The notes under the pieces: generated by a model
What the model was told of the DNA's origin: nothing
What the model saw: the letters and a program-made list of their open reading frames with translations, nothing else
Database searches by the model: none
Assembly (NCBI GenBank): GCA_009694185.1
Contig: SHVR01000022.1
Span: 1 to 39,925 of the forward strand
Length of the DNA stretch: 39,925 nt
Source: Alphaproteobacteria bacterium
GTDB taxonomy: Bacteria; Pseudomonadota; Alphaproteobacteria; SHVR01
Direction of reading: 5' to 3'
Shown here: piece after piece, positions 15,193 to 24,410 of the stretch
Layout of the letters: each line of letters opens with the position of its first letter
Numbering within the stretch: the stretch's first letter is position 1
Made by a program: the position numbers and the translations under genes

Positions 15193-17406
15193 ATGAGCGA
15201 GCTTCTGGTCGAACTGTTCTCCGAGGAGATCCCGGCACGCATGCAGGGACGCGCCGCCGAGGCGTTCAAGCTGGCGCTCGCCGCCGAACTCGACACGGCG
15301 CTCCTCTCCCACGACCCGGTCGAGGCCCATGCCACGCCGCGCCGCCTGGCGCTCTCGGTCGCCGGATTGCCGGAGCGGCAACCCGACAACCGGACCGAGC
15401 GGCGCGGACCCCGGGTTGGCGCACCCCCTCAGGCTGTGCGCGGCTTCGTCAAATCGCTCGGCGTGCCGGCAGCCACCGTCGATCGTCTCTCGGACGACGA
15501 CATGGCGACCTATTTCGCACCGGCGCACGCGCCGTTGAAGATGGTCGCCGAATCGGGCCAGCCGCTCGCGGTTAGCCTCGCCATCACCGGCACGGAAAAG
15601 GCCCGTTATTACACGGCGACCGTGACCGCCGGCGGACGACCGCTGGCGATCGTCCTCCCGGCGCTCATCAATGCCGCCATCGGCAAGATTCCATGGCCCA
15701 AATCCATGCGCTGGGCCGATTCGACCGCGCGCTATGTCCGCCCACTGCACGGCATATTGGCGATCCTCGACGGCCGCTCCCTGATCGGCGCCTACCCGGT
15801 CGGAGGCGTCATCGGCGCGCTGGCCTACGGCAACCGGACGCGCGGTCATCGCTTCCTCTCACCGAACCCGTTCCCGGTCGCGGGCTTCGCCGATTACCGG
15901 GAAAAGCTGCGGGCGGCCCATGTCGTGCTCGACGCGGCCGAACGCCGGCGGATCATCGAGGACGAACTCCGGCACCTCGCCACCGCCGAGGGCCTCACCC
16001 TAAGTGACGATCCGGCGCTGGTTGAGGAAGTGGCGGGACTGATTGAATGGCCGGTGGCGATGCTGGGGCGGATCGACGGGCGCTTCATGAGCGTGCCGCC
16101 CGAAGTTCTGGTCACCGCCATGCGCGTGCACCAGAAATATTTTGCCCTCCGTGATGGCCAGGGCCGGTTGGCGCCACGCTTTGGGCTGGTGGCGAACATG
16201 GTAGCCGAGGATGGCGGCGCCACGATTCGGGCCGGCAATGAGCGGGTCCTCAGCGCCCGGCTCTCCGATGCAAAGTTCTTCTGGGACCAGGATCGGCGTA
16301 CCCGCCTGGCGGAGCGCCTGCCGGCCCTCGATCCCGTGGTGTTTCATGCCCGGCTCGGCAGCGTGGCGGCGAAGGCGCGCCGCCTTGAAGCGCTCGCCGG
16401 CTGGCTCGCGGCCCGCGTCCCGGGCGCCGATCCGGAGCTGGCGCGCGGCGCGGCGCTCCTGGCGAAGGCCGATCTCTCGACCGGCATGGTCGGCGAGTTT
16501 CCCGAGCTCCAAGGCGTCATGGGCCGCTATTACGCGGCAGAGGACGGCCTACCCCAGCCGGTCGCGGACGCGATCGGCGACCATTATGCGCCCGCGGGCC
16601 CCGCCGATCGCTGTCCCACGGCGCCGCTTTCGGTCGCCGTCGCACTTGCCGACAAGCTCGACACACTGGCGGGCTTCTTCGCCATCGACGAGAAGCCGAC
16701 CGGCTCGCGCGATCCCTTCGCGCTTCGCCGCGCGGCACTTGGCGCCATCCGCCTCATCCTGGAGAACGGGCTCGCTTTGCCGCTCCGCGCGTCGTTCGCC
16801 CAGGCGCTCGGTGGCTATGACACGACCGTGCCGGGCTTTCGCGACGGGATGCCGGCCGGGCGCTCGGAAGCCGCCATTATCGGCGAGCTGCTCGACTTCT
16901 TCGTCGATCGCCTCAAGGTACATCTGCGCGAGGCCGGCATTCGCCATGACCTGATCACGGCGGTGTTCGCCCTCGGCGACGAGGACGACCTGGTTCGACT
17001 ACTCGCCCGCGTGCGCGCTCTCAATGATTTTGTGAGCAGCGCCGCCGGCGCCGACCTGTTAACCGCCTTCCGGCGCGCCCACAACATTGTCGGCATCGAA
17101 GAAAAGAAGGACGGCGCCGACTATCGTGGCGAGCCGGACGACACGCTGCTTCGAGAACCACAGGAAAATACGTTGCATAGTGTCTTGGCTGAAACGGCCG
17201 CGACGAGCTGGGAGAAGCTTAGCCATGGGTACTTTGGCGAGGCGATGTCGGCGCTCGCGACATTGCGCGACCCGGTCGACCAGTTCTTCTCGACAGTGAC
17301 CGTGAACGTCGCCGACGCGGGATTGCGCGCCAATCGTTTGCGGCTCTTGGCGAAACTGAGTGCCACGTTCCGCCGAGTGGCCGATTTTTCCGAGATCGAA
17401 GGGTAG
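15193..17406 (+). CDS. glyS: Glycine--tRNA ligase beta subunit
   Basis: A 737-residue beta subunit with the family N-terminus MSELLVELFSEEIPARMQ, the SMRWADSTARYVRPLHGI block, EDELRHLATAEGL and the C-terminal arginyl-type anticodon-binding domain (about 600-720). It binds tRNA-Gly and supports charging by GlyQ. It is longer than many beta subunits (about 690) because of modest insertions. It starts three bases after glyQ and ends nine bases before ppdK. Expression is probably constitutive from the promoter before glyQ. Confidence 0.97.
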   Translation: MSELLVELFSEEIPARMQGRAAEAFKLALAAELDTALLSHDPVEAHATPRRLALSVAGLPERQPDNRTERRGPRVGAPPQAVRGFVKSLGVPAATVDRLSDDDMATYFAPAHAPLKMVAESGQPLAVSLAITGTEKARYYTATVTAGGRPLAIVLPALINAAIGKIPWPKSMRWADSTARYVRPLHGILAILDGRSLIGAYPVGGVIGALAYGNRTRGHRFLSPNPFPVAGFADYREKLRAAHVVLDAAERRRIIEDELRHLATAEGLTLSDDPALVEEVAGLIEWPVAMLGRIDGRFMSVPPEVLVTAMRVHQKYFALRDGQGRLAPRFGLVANMVAEDGGATIRAGNERVLSARLSDAKFFWDQDRRTRLAERLPALDPVVFHARLGSVAAKARRLEALAGWLAARVPGADPELARGAALLAKADLSTGMVGEFPELQGVMGRYYAAEDGLPQPVADAIGDHYAPAGPADRCPTAPLSVAVALADKLDTLAGFFAIDEKPTGSRDPFALRRAALGAIRLILENGLALPLRASFAQALGGYDTTVPGFRDGMPAGRSEAAIIGELLDFFVDRLKVHLREAGIRHDLITAVFALGDEDDLVRLLARVRALNDFVSSAAGADLLTAFRRAHNIVGIEEKKDGADYRGEPDDTLLREPQENTLHSVLAETAATSWEKLSHGYFGEAMSALATLRDPVDQFFSTVTVNVADAGLRANRLRLLAKLSATFRRVADFSEIEG

Positions 17407-17414
17407 AGCGCGGC

Positions 17415-20105
17415 ATGGCCAAGTGGACCTATGGTTTTGGCGATGGCGCGGCCGAGGGCGGCGCCCATATGCGCGATCTCCTGGGTGGCAAGGGCGCCAA
17501 TCTCGCCGAGATGAGCGTGCTGGGCCTGCCGGTGCCGCCTGGCTTCACCATCACGAGCGAGGTCTGCAACCACTTCTACGCTAACGGCGAGACCTATCCG
17601 GCGGACTTGCGCGCCGAGGTCGATGGCGCGCTCGGCCAGGTGGAGAAGACCGCCGGGCGGCGTTTTGGCGATCCGGGACTACCGCTGCTCGTCGCCGTGC
17701 GCTCCGGTGCCCGCGCCTCGATGCCCGGCATGATGGACACGGTTCTCAACCTCGGCCTCAACGAGGCCACGGTCGAAGGGCTCGCCGCCCTGACCCGGAA
17801 CGACCGGTTCGCCTATGACAGCTATCGACGCTTCATCCAGATGTACAGCAACGTAGTCCTGGGTGTGGATCATTCGGCGTTCGAGGAGCTGATCGACCAC
17901 CGCAAGGAAGACAAGGGGGTGAGCCGCGACACCGATCTCGACGGCAACGACTGGCGGCGGTTGGTCGGGTCCTTCAAGCGGCGGGTCCAGGAGGAAACCG
18001 GAAAGCCCTTCCCGGAGGACCCCCTGGAGCAGCTCTGGGGCGCCGTTGGCGCCGTCTTCAATAGCTGGATGAACCAGCGCGCCATCACCTATCGCCGCCT
18101 CAACGACATTCCCGAGAGCTGGGGCACGGCCGTTACCGTCCAGGCCATGGTGTTCGGCAATCTGGGCGAGACGAGTGCGACCGGCGTCGCCTTCACCCGC
18201 AACCCATCGACCGGTGTGGCCGAAGTCTATGGCGAGTTTCTGGTCAATGCCCAGGGCGAGGATGTGGTGGCCGGCATTCGTACCCCGCAATCGCTGACCA
18301 AGGCCGGCAAGGCCGCCAACCGCTCGCGCATGCCGGCCATGGAAGAAGCGATGCCCGAGGTCTACGGCCAGCTCGTCGACATCCAGCATCGCCTCGAAGC
18401 CCATTACCGCGATATGCAAGATATCGAGTTCACAGTCGAGGCCGGGCGCCTCTGGATGTTGCAGACGCGCGGCGGCAAGCGCACCGCGGCGGCGGCCATG
18501 CGCATCGCCGTCGACCTGGTCCGCGAGGGCGTGATCGACGAGGCCGAAGCGATCAGGCGGATCGAGCCCAGCTCCCTCGACCAGCTCCTGCACCCGACCC
18601 TCGACCCGACAGCGCCGCGCACCGTGCTGGCGCGGGGCCTGCCGGCATCGCCCGGCGCCGTCTCCGGTCGCGTCGCTTTCAATGCCGAGGAAGCCGAGAC
18701 CCTGGCGCATCAGGATGTGAGCGTCATCCTGGTCCGGGTCGAGACCAGCCCCGAAGATATCCACGGCATGCACGCGGCACGTGGCATTCTCACCACCCGT
18801 GGCGGCATGACCAGCCACGCCGCGGTGGTGGCGCGCGGCATGGGCCGCGCCTGCGTCGTCGGCGCCGGCGACCTCCGCATCGACTATGGCAAGCAACAGT
18901 TCACCGCCCGCGATCGCTTGGTGAAGGCAGGCGACATCATCACCATCGACGGCGCCACCGGCGAGATCATGCTGGGCGAGGTGGCGACGATCGAGCCGGC
19001 GGTCTCGGCGGATTTCGAGCTGCTGATGGTCTGGGCCGACCGTTTCCGGCGGCTCGCCGTCAGGGCCAATGCCGAGACACCGGGCGATGCCCTAACCGCG
19101 CGCCGTTTCGGCGCCGAGGGGATCGGGCTTTGCCGCACCGAGCACATGTTCTTCGACGCCGAACGCATCGTGGCCGTCCGCGAGATGATCCTGGCCGATG
19201 GCGAGCCCGGACGCCGGGCGGCGCTCGCCAAGCTTCTCGATATGCAGCGCGGCGACTTCGTGGCCCTCTTCGCCATCATGGCCGGCCTGCCGGTGACGAT
19301 CCGCCTCCTCGATCCGCCGCTGCACGAATTTCTGCCTCACGGCGAGGCCGAGCAAGCGGAAGTGGCGCGCGTGACGGGCCGCACCCTGGAGGAAGTCCGC
19401 CATCGCACCCGGGCACTCGGCGAGAGCAATCCCATGCTCGGTCATCGCGGCTGCCGGCTCGGCGTCTCCTATCCCGAGATCTACGAGATGCAGGCCCGCG
19501 CCATCTTCGAAGCGATGGTGGCCGCGCGGTCGACAGCCGATGCGGCGGTGACAGTGGAGATCATGGTGCCGCTGGTCGCGACCCGGATCGAACTCACCTT
19601 GATGAAGGCGGTCATCGACCGGGTGGCCGGCGAGGTCGCGGGCGAGGCCGGGGCCCGGCTCGACTATTCGGTCGGCACCATGATCGAGCTGCCCAGGGCG
19701 GCGCTCCGTGCGGGCGACATCGCCGCCGAGGCCGAGTTCTTCAGCTTCGGGACCAACGATCTGACCCAGACCACATTCGGCATCTCGCGCGACGATGCGG
19801 GCAGCTTTCTCGAGACCTATCGCCAGCGCGGAATCATCGAGAAGGATCCATTCGTCAACCTGGACATCGAAGGGGTCGGCGAACTGATCCTAATCGCCGT
19901 CGAACGCGGCCGGCGGACGCGGCCCACCCTCAAGCTCGGCATCTGTGGCGAGCATGGCGGCGACCCGGATTCGATCCATTTCTGCCACAAGGCCGGGCTC
20001 GACTATGTCTCCTGCTCGCCCTACCGGGTGCCGATCGCGCGCCTCGCCGCCGCCCAGGCGGCGCTTGCCGAGGCCGATTCGCCGGAAGTCGCCAGCCGCG
20101 AATAG
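17415..20105 (+). CDS. ppdK: Pyruvate, phosphate dikinase
   Basis: An 896-residue cytosolic enzyme that interconverts pyruvate + ATP + Pi and PEP + AMP + PPi. The N-terminal ATP-grasp domain begins with LLGGKGANLAEM. The phosphohistidine is H468 in GGMTSHAAVVARGMGRACV. The C-terminal PEP/pyruvate barrel carries FGTNDLTQTTFG and catalytic C844 in LGICGEHGGDP. The length fits bacterial PPDK (about 870-900), not PEP synthase. It follows glyS by nine bases, a frequent alphaproteobacterial arrangement, and is probably transcribed with glyQS. Confidence 0.96.
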   Translation: MAKWTYGFGDGAAEGGAHMRDLLGGKGANLAEMSVLGLPVPPGFTITSEVCNHFYANGETYPADLRAEVDGALGQVEKTAGRRFGDPGLPLLVAVRSGARASMPGMMDTVLNLGLNEATVEGLAALTRNDRFAYDSYRRFIQMYSNVVLGVDHSAFEELIDHRKEDKGVSRDTDLDGNDWRRLVGSFKRRVQEETGKPFPEDPLEQLWGAVGAVFNSWMNQRAITYRRLNDIPESWGTAVTVQAMVFGNLGETSATGVAFTRNPSTGVAEVYGEFLVNAQGEDVVAGIRTPQSLTKAGKAANRSRMPAMEEAMPEVYGQLVDIQHRLEAHYRDMQDIEFTVEAGRLWMLQTRGGKRTAAAAMRIAVDLVREGVIDEAEAIRRIEPSSLDQLLHPTLDPTAPRTVLARGLPASPGAVSGRVAFNAEEAETLAHQDVSVILVRVETSPEDIHGMHAARGILTTRGGMTSHAAVVARGMGRACVVGAGDLRIDYGKQQFTARDRLVKAGDIITIDGATGEIMLGEVATIEPAVSADFELLMVWADRFRRLAVRANAETPGDALTARRFGAEGIGLCRTEHMFFDAERIVAVREMILADGEPGRRAALAKLLDMQRGDFVALFAIMAGLPVTIRLLDPPLHEFLPHGEAEQAEVARVTGRTLEEVRHRTRALGESNPMLGHRGCRLGVSYPEIYEMQARAIFEAMVAARSTADAAVTVEIMVPLVATRIELTLMKAVIDRVAGEVAGEAGARLDYSVGTMIELPRAALRAGDIAAEAEFFSFGTNDLTQTTFGISRDDAGSFLETYRQRGIIEKDPFVNLDIEGVGELILIAVERGRRTRPTLKLGICGEHGGDPDSIHFCHKAGLDYVSCSPYRVPIARLAAAQAALAEADSPEVASRE

Positions 20106-20357
20106 AGGATGGGACGGCGCGTCCGGTTGGCGTGACCTGCCGCCAAGACGCCGTTGCAAAGTAGGGAGAGAAATTCACCCGGCAGCGGTTGCGCCGAGGG
20201 AAAGCCCGAGCTGGTCCTGGTAAATCGCCGTCTCGTCGTCACTTCGTATCCCTCCGTTACCCGGCGGAATACACCTTAACGACCTGTCCGATTTTCTGGG
20301 ACCACCTCAACCGTCTGGTTGGCGGCGCCGACTTGTGACACCATATGTCCCTGCGAC

Positions 20358-20501
20358 ATGATCGCTTGGGTCGACATGAACGGCACGGTTCGTTGGACGG
20401 GTGGCATCGGGATTGGTGCCCTGCTGATGGCGGGCTTCTATCTCTGGGCCGTGCGGGGTCCGGCCATCCTGCTGGACATCGGCAATTTCTTCTGCCTGTA
20501 G
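20358..20501 (+). CDS. Small single-pass membrane peptide upstream of modA
   Basis: A 47-codon frame starting at 20358, or 41 codons from the ATG at 20376. The product has one hydrophobic segment (GIGIGALLMAGFYLWAV) followed by RGPAILLDIGNFFCL. No family is recognised with confidence. Its stop lies eight bases before the modA ATG, so it would be co-transcribed with modABC. The ribosome-binding site is weak for both starts. The 252 bases between ppdK and this frame show no clear promoter, riboswitch or ModE site. Confidence 0.45.
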   Translation: MIAWVDMNGTVRWTGGIGIGALLMAGFYLWAVRGPAILLDIGNFFCL

Positions 20502-20509
20502 CCGCCGCC

Positions 20510-21268
20510 ATGCGTACGCTTGGCCTGGCCATCCTGCTGGTCTCGGCGGCATGCGCGCTTTCCGCCCCGGCCAGCGGGTCGACCGTGTTCGCCGCTGTCA
20601 GCCTCACCGAGGCCTTGGAAGAAATCGGCGCGCTCTACCGGCGGGAGAGCGGCGATCCGGTGCGCTTTTCCTTTGCCGCCAGTTCGTCGCTCGCCCGCCA
20701 GATCGAGCTCGGCGCCCGGGCCGACATCTTCGTCTCCGCCGACGAGGCCTGGATGGACTATCTGGTGGCCCGTCGGCTGGTGCTGGCGGCGACTCGCACC
20801 AGCAACCTCTCCAACCGCCTGGTGCTGGTGGCGCCCCGCGACCTGGCCCGGCCCATGGCCATGGTGCCGCGCCTGGCATTGGCCGAGCGGCTCGGTCGCG
20901 ACTGGTTGGCGATAGGCGACCCTGCGCATGTGCCGGCCGGCCGCTATGCGCGCGCGGCCCTAAATTCCCTGGGCGTCTGGCTCGAATTGGCCCACCGGCT
21001 TGCGCCGGCCGACAGTGTGCGCATGGCGCTGGCCCTGGTGCAGCGCGGCGAAGCGCCCCTCGGCATCGTCTATGCGAGCGACGCCGCCGCGGCACCGGGC
21101 GTCGCCGTGATCGGCATCTTCCCGACGGAGAGCCACCCTCGGATTCGCTATCCCATGGCGATCGTGGCCGGACACGACGGCCCCGCCGCCCGAGCCTTGC
21201 TCGCATTCCTTGACGGGCCGGCGCCAATCGGCATCTATCGCAAGCATGGCTTCATCATCGAGGATTGA
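20510..21268 (+). CDS. modA: Molybdate ABC transporter substrate-binding protein
   Basis: A 252-residue periplasmic binding protein with a signal peptide (about 1-23). The mature start TVFAAVSLTEALEEIGALYR contains the anion-binding Ser/Thr region typical of ModA. Further landmarks are FAASSSLARQIELGARADIFVSADEAWMDYL, GDPAHVPAGRYARAAL and GIVYASDA near the hinge. It captures molybdate (or tungstate) for ModB/ModC. The ATG follows the small peptide stop by eight bases. No obvious Shine-Dalgarno is seen, suggesting coupling to upstream translation. Confidence 0.93.
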   Translation: MRTLGLAILLVSAACALSAPASGSTVFAAVSLTEALEEIGALYRRESGDPVRFSFAASSSLARQIELGARADIFVSADEAWMDYLVARRLVLAATRTSNLSNRLVLVAPRDLARPMAMVPRLALAERLGRDWLAIGDPAHVPAGRYARAALNSLGVWLELAHRLAPADSVRMALALVQRGEAPLGIVYASDAAAAPGVAVIGIFPTESHPRIRYPMAIVAGHDGPAARALLAFLDGPAPIGIYRKHGFIIED

Positions 21269-21288
21269 CGGTCTCTATTTCGGTTCGC

Positions 21289-21308
21289 CGGCGCCCTGCT
21301 TGGCGCCG
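21289..21308 (+). promoter_or_regulatory. GC-rich hairpin ending at the modB start codon
   Basis: CGGCGCC (21289-21295) pairs perfectly with GGCGCCG (21302-21308) across a six-base loop. The last base of the stem is the G of the modB GTG start. No Shine-Dalgarno is visible upstream. The structure could hold back modB translation. Confidence 0.5.
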
Positions 21309-22003
21309 TGAGCCCGTTTCCAACCCCGGCCGAGATCGAGGCCATCTGGCTTAGCCTCCGCGTGGCCCTCATTGCCGTCACCCTCAGCCTGCCCTTCGCC
21401 ATCGCCGTGGCACTCCTCCTCGCCAGGTGCCACTTCTGGGGTCGGACGCTGGTCGACGGCCTGGTTCACCTGCCCCTCGTCCTGCCGCCGGTCGTGGTCG
21501 GCTATCTCCTGCTGCTCACCTTCGGCGCGCGCGGACCGATCGGCGCCTGGCTCGATGCCACCTTTGGCTTTCGCCTCATCTTCACCGCCGAGGGTGCCGC
21601 GCTGGCGGCGGCGGTGATGGCCTTTCCCCTGATGGTACGCGCCATCCGGCTCGCCATCGAAGCGATCGACCGGGGCTTGGAAGCGGCCGCCCGCACGCTT
21701 GGCGCAGGTCCCTTCGACCGCTTCTGCTCGATCACCCTTCCCCTGATGCTGCCGGGAATCCTCTCGGCGACCATCCTCGCCTTCGCCGCCAGCCTCGGCG
21801 AGCTCGGCGCCACCATTACCTTCGTCTCCAACATTCCGGGCGAGACCCGGACCCTGCCGCTTGCCATCTACACCGCGACCCAGACCCCAGGCGGCGACGC
21901 GGTGGCGGCCAGGCTCGTTACCATCTCCTTCGTCCTCTCGCTCGGCGCGCTGCTGCTCGCGGAGATCGTGGCCCGGCGCCTCAGCCGGATGATCGGCCGT
22001 TAA
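21308..22003 (+). CDS. modB: Molybdate ABC transporter permease
   Basis: A 231-residue inner-membrane permease with about five hydrophobic segments. The ABC-permease coupling loop is EAIDRGLEAAARTLGAGPFDRFCSITLPL (about 118-146), and the domain ends with SLGELGATITFVSNIPGETRTLPLAIY, characteristic of ModB/CysT-like permeases. It starts with GTG 39 bases after modA; a stable hairpin overlaps the start. The TAA stop touches the GTG of modC with no gap. Confidence 0.94.
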   Translation: MSPFPTPAEIEAIWLSLRVALIAVTLSLPFAIAVALLLARCHFWGRTLVDGLVHLPLVLPPVVVGYLLLLTFGARGPIGAWLDATFGFRLIFTAEGAALAAAVMAFPLMVRAIRLAIEAIDRGLEAAARTLGAGPFDRFCSITLPLMLPGILSATILAFAASLGELGATITFVSNIPGETRTLPLAIYTATQTPGGDAVAARLVTISFVLSLGALLLAEIVARRLSRMIGR

Positions 22004-23110
22004 GTGACGTTGGACGTCGCCATTGCGCACCGGATCGGCCCGTTCCACCTGGACGTGGCTTTCCAGGCGCCGAGCCGGGGGGTGACCGCGCTCTTTGGCC
22101 GCTCGGGCTCGGGCAAGACCTCGCTCGTCAACACGATTGCCGGACTGATCCGCCCGGAGAGGGGCCATGTCCGCCTCGACGGTCGTGTCTTCCTCGACCG
22201 GGCGGCCGGGATCGAGTTGCCGGTCGAGCGGCGGCGGATCGGCTATGTGTTCCAGGACGCGCGTCTCTTTCCGCACATGACGGTTCAGGCCAACCTCGCC
22301 TATGGCTATCGGCGCGTGGCAGAGGCCGAGCGGCGCATCGCCATGGCGGCGATGATCGACCTGCTCGACCTCGGGCCGTTCCTCGACCGGCGGCCGCGCA
22401 CGCTCTCGGGCGGCGAGCGTCAGCGCGTGGCGCTCGGCCGGGCACTCCTTGCCCAACCACGGCGCCTGTTGATGGACGAGCCCTTGGCCTCCCTCGACGG
22501 CCCACGCAAGGCCGAACTGCTGCCCTATATCGAGCGCCTTTCGAGCGAGCTCGCGCTCCCCATCGTCTATGTGAGCCACGCCCTCGATGAAGTGGTGCGG
22601 CTGGCGGACAACATGCTGCTGCTCGAGGCCGGCCGGGTCAGGGCGTTCGGGCCTGTCGCCGAGATCGTCGGCCAATTGGGCCAGGGGCCGCTCGAAGCGG
22701 AGAGCGAGCCGGGTGCCGTCCTCCAAGGCCATGTGTTGAGCCATGAGCCCGACTTCGACTTAACCCATGTGGCCCTTGCCGGCATGCGGGCGCCCGAGGG
22801 CCAGATGCATATCGCTGCCCTGCCACACGCGCCCCGCACCGCCATTCGCCTGCATGTGCTGGCCCGCGACGTGATCGTCGCGACCGCGCGGCCGACGGGC
22901 TTGAGCGTGCAGAACATTCTGCCCGGCAATGTCCGCGAAATCTTGCCGCAAGCCGGTCCCTTCGCCCTCGTCGCGATCGACATTGGCGGCCAGCGCCTGC
23001 TGGCGCGCCTCACCCGCCAGTCCGTGGTCAGGCTGGGCCTGACACCGGGCGCCAGCGTCTACGCGCTGGTGAAGACGGCAGCACTTGCCCGCGACGGGCT
23101 GGGCGACTAG
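22004..23110 (+). CDS. modC: Molybdate ABC transporter ATP-binding protein
   Basis: A 368-residue ATPase with Walker A GRSGSGKTS (about 32-40), the Q-loop region VFQDARLFPHMT, ABC signature LSGGERQRVALGRALL, Walker B RLLMDEPLASLD and the switch His in YVSHALDEV. A C-terminal molybdate-binding (TOBE/Mop-like) domain follows, with LSVQNILPGNVREI near 300-315, which marks ModC. The GTG start abuts the modB TAA, so translation is probably coupled. The stop codon overlaps the stop of the convergent M20 gene in the palindrome CTAG. No modE regulator is in the window. Confidence 0.95.
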   Translation: MTLDVAIAHRIGPFHLDVAFQAPSRGVTALFGRSGSGKTSLVNTIAGLIRPERGHVRLDGRVFLDRAAGIELPVERRRIGYVFQDARLFPHMTVQANLAYGYRRVAEAERRIAMAAMIDLLDLGPFLDRRPRTLSGGERQRVALGRALLAQPRRLLMDEPLASLDGPRKAELLPYIERLSSELALPIVYVSHALDEVVRLADNMLLLEAGRVRAFGPVAEIVGQLGQGPLEAESEPGAVLQGHVLSHEPDFDLTHVALAGMRAPEGQMHIAALPHAPRTAIRLHVLARDVIVATARPTGLSVQNILPGNVREILPQAGPFALVAIDIGGQRLLARLTRQSVVRLGLTPGASVYALVKTAALARDGLGD

Positions 23111-24279
23111 CGGGCGAGCCTTCCCTCCACGAGCTGCGTCCAGTAGCTGGCGCCCAAGGGCAGGATGGCGTCGTTGAAGTCGTAATGGGGATTGTGCACC
23201 GGGCAGCTTCCGGGCTCGCCCTGGCCGCCATTGCCGATGAAGATAAAGGCACCCGGCCGCTGGTTCAGCATGAGGGAGAAATCTTCCGAGGCCGAGACCA
23301 GCTCGCCATCGCGGTTGACCTTGCCCTCGCCCACGACCCGTGCCGCCATGTCGCCGGCAAAGATTGTTTCCTTCTCGTGATTGACGAGCGGCGGGAAGGT
23401 GGGGCGGAAATCCAGGTTCGCGGTGGCGCCGAAGGCCGCGGCTACCCCCTCGGCGATGCGCCGCATGGCGGGGCCGATCGCGTCCAGTACGGGTGCGGCA
23501 AAGGCGCGCGCGGTGCCGGCGAGGGTCACGGAATCCGGAATGACATTATAGGCGTCGCCGCCATGGAACTTGGTGACGCTGACCACCGCCGCCTCGATCG
23601 GCGAGACGTTGCGGCTGACGATGCTCTGCAACGCGTTCACCACCTGGGCCGCCACCAGGATCGGGTCGATGCCCTCCTGGGGCTTGGCGCCATGGGCGCC
23701 CTTGCCGGTGATGGTGATATCGAACAAGGCGCCGCCCGCCATCATCGGCCCCGGCCGGAGCGCAAACTGGCCGATGGGCAGGCCCGGCGCATTGTGCATG
23801 CCGAACACGACGTCGCACGGGAAGCTCTCGAATAGGCCCTGTTCGACCATGGCCTTGGCACCGCCAAGCCCCTCTTCGGCGGGCTGGAAGATGAAATGCA
23901 CCGTGCCGTCGAAGTTCCGGGTCTCGGCCAGATAGCGGGCGGCACCCAGCAGCATGGTGGTGTGGCCGTCATGGCCGCAGGCATGCATCCGGCCGGGGTT
24001 CTGGGAGGCGTGCGGAAAGTCGTTATGCTCGTCCATGGGCAAGGCGTCCATGTCGGCGCGAAGCCCGATGGTGCGCCCGCTGGTGCCGCTCCGAAGCACG
24101 CCCACGACGCCGGTGCCGCCCAGGCCCCGATGCACCTCGATGCCGAAGGAGGCGAGCTTGCTTGCTACCACCTCGGAGGTTCGATGTTCCTCGAAACCGA
24201 TCTCCGGATGGGCATGCAGGTCCTGGCGCCACTCGGTCAAATCGGCGTGGAAATCGGCGATGCGGTTGACAATCGGCAT
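23107..24279 (-). CDS. M20 family amidohydrolase (HipO/AbgB-like)
   Basis: A 390-residue M20D-type metallohydrolase. Members cleave N-acyl amino acids such as hippurate, N-acetyl amino acids or IAA conjugates. Motifs are RQDLHAHPEIGFEEHRTS (19-36), RADMDALPMDE, the metal-site MHACGHDGHTTMLLG with C101/H103, and QPAEEGLGGAKAM with the catalytic Glu. The C-terminal ligand region is SEDFSLMLNQRPGAFIFIGNG. ATG 24279 is preferred to 24300 because GAGGAG lies seven bases upstream. It is divergent from trxA and could share control with it. The exact substrate is unknown. Confidence 0.92.
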   Translation of the reverse strand: MPIVNRIADFHADLTEWRQDLHAHPEIGFEEHRTSEVVASKLASFGIEVHRGLGGTGVVGVLRSGTSGRTIGLRADMDALPMDEHNDFPHASQNPGRMHACGHDGHTTMLLGAARYLAETRNFDGTVHFIFQPAEEGLGGAKAMVEQGLFESFPCDVVFGMHNAPGLPIGQFALRPGPMMAGGALFDITITGKGAHGAKPQEGIDPILVAAQVVNALQSIVSRNVSPIEAAVVSVTKFHGGDAYNVIPDSVTLAGTARAFAAPVLDAIGPAMRRIAEGVAAAFGATANLDFRPTFPPLVNHEKETIFAGDMAARVVGEGKVNRDGELVSASEDFSLMLNQRPGAFIFIGNGGQGEPGSCPVHNPHYDFNDAILPLGASYWTQLVEGRLAR

Positions 24280-24350
24280 GAAACGGCTCCTCACAAGCAA
24301 GTCTGTCCCCAGCCAGGATAGCAGGTCGGGCCGGGATCGCCACGCGCACC

Positions 24351-24379
24351 TTGACGCCCCGGCGCCGGCTCCCTAGCTT
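24351..24379 (+). promoter_or_regulatory. Predicted promoter of trxA
   Basis: TTGACG (24351-24356), a 17-base spacer and TAGCTT (24374-24379). Transcription would begin near 24386, within the palindrome at 24382-24398, giving a leader of only about 25 bases. Confidence 0.5.
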
Positions 24380-24381
24380 TA

Positions 24382-24398
24382 ATTTCACATAGTGAAAT
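24382..24398. promoter_or_regulatory. Operator-like palindrome at the trxA transcription start
   Basis: ATTTCAC-ATA-GTGAAAT is a perfect 7-bp inverted repeat with a three-base centre. It covers the predicted +1 of trxA and ends directly before the GGAAGGA ribosome-binding site (24399-24405). The position suits a repressor site; the sequence is also AT-rich against its surroundings. It could act on trxA or on the divergent M20 gene. The binding protein is unknown. Confidence 0.5.
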
Positions 24399-24410
24399 GG
24401 AAGGAATCCC

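Noticed and set aside
20106-20357. Molybdenum-cofactor riboswitch or ModE site ahead of modA
   Set aside because: I looked for the Moco RNA core and for a ModE-like dyad and saw neither; a covariance search would decide.
21275-22744. 489-codon - strand frame across modB/modC
   Set aside because: Gly/Glu/Arg-rich reverse frame of modBC; no family features.
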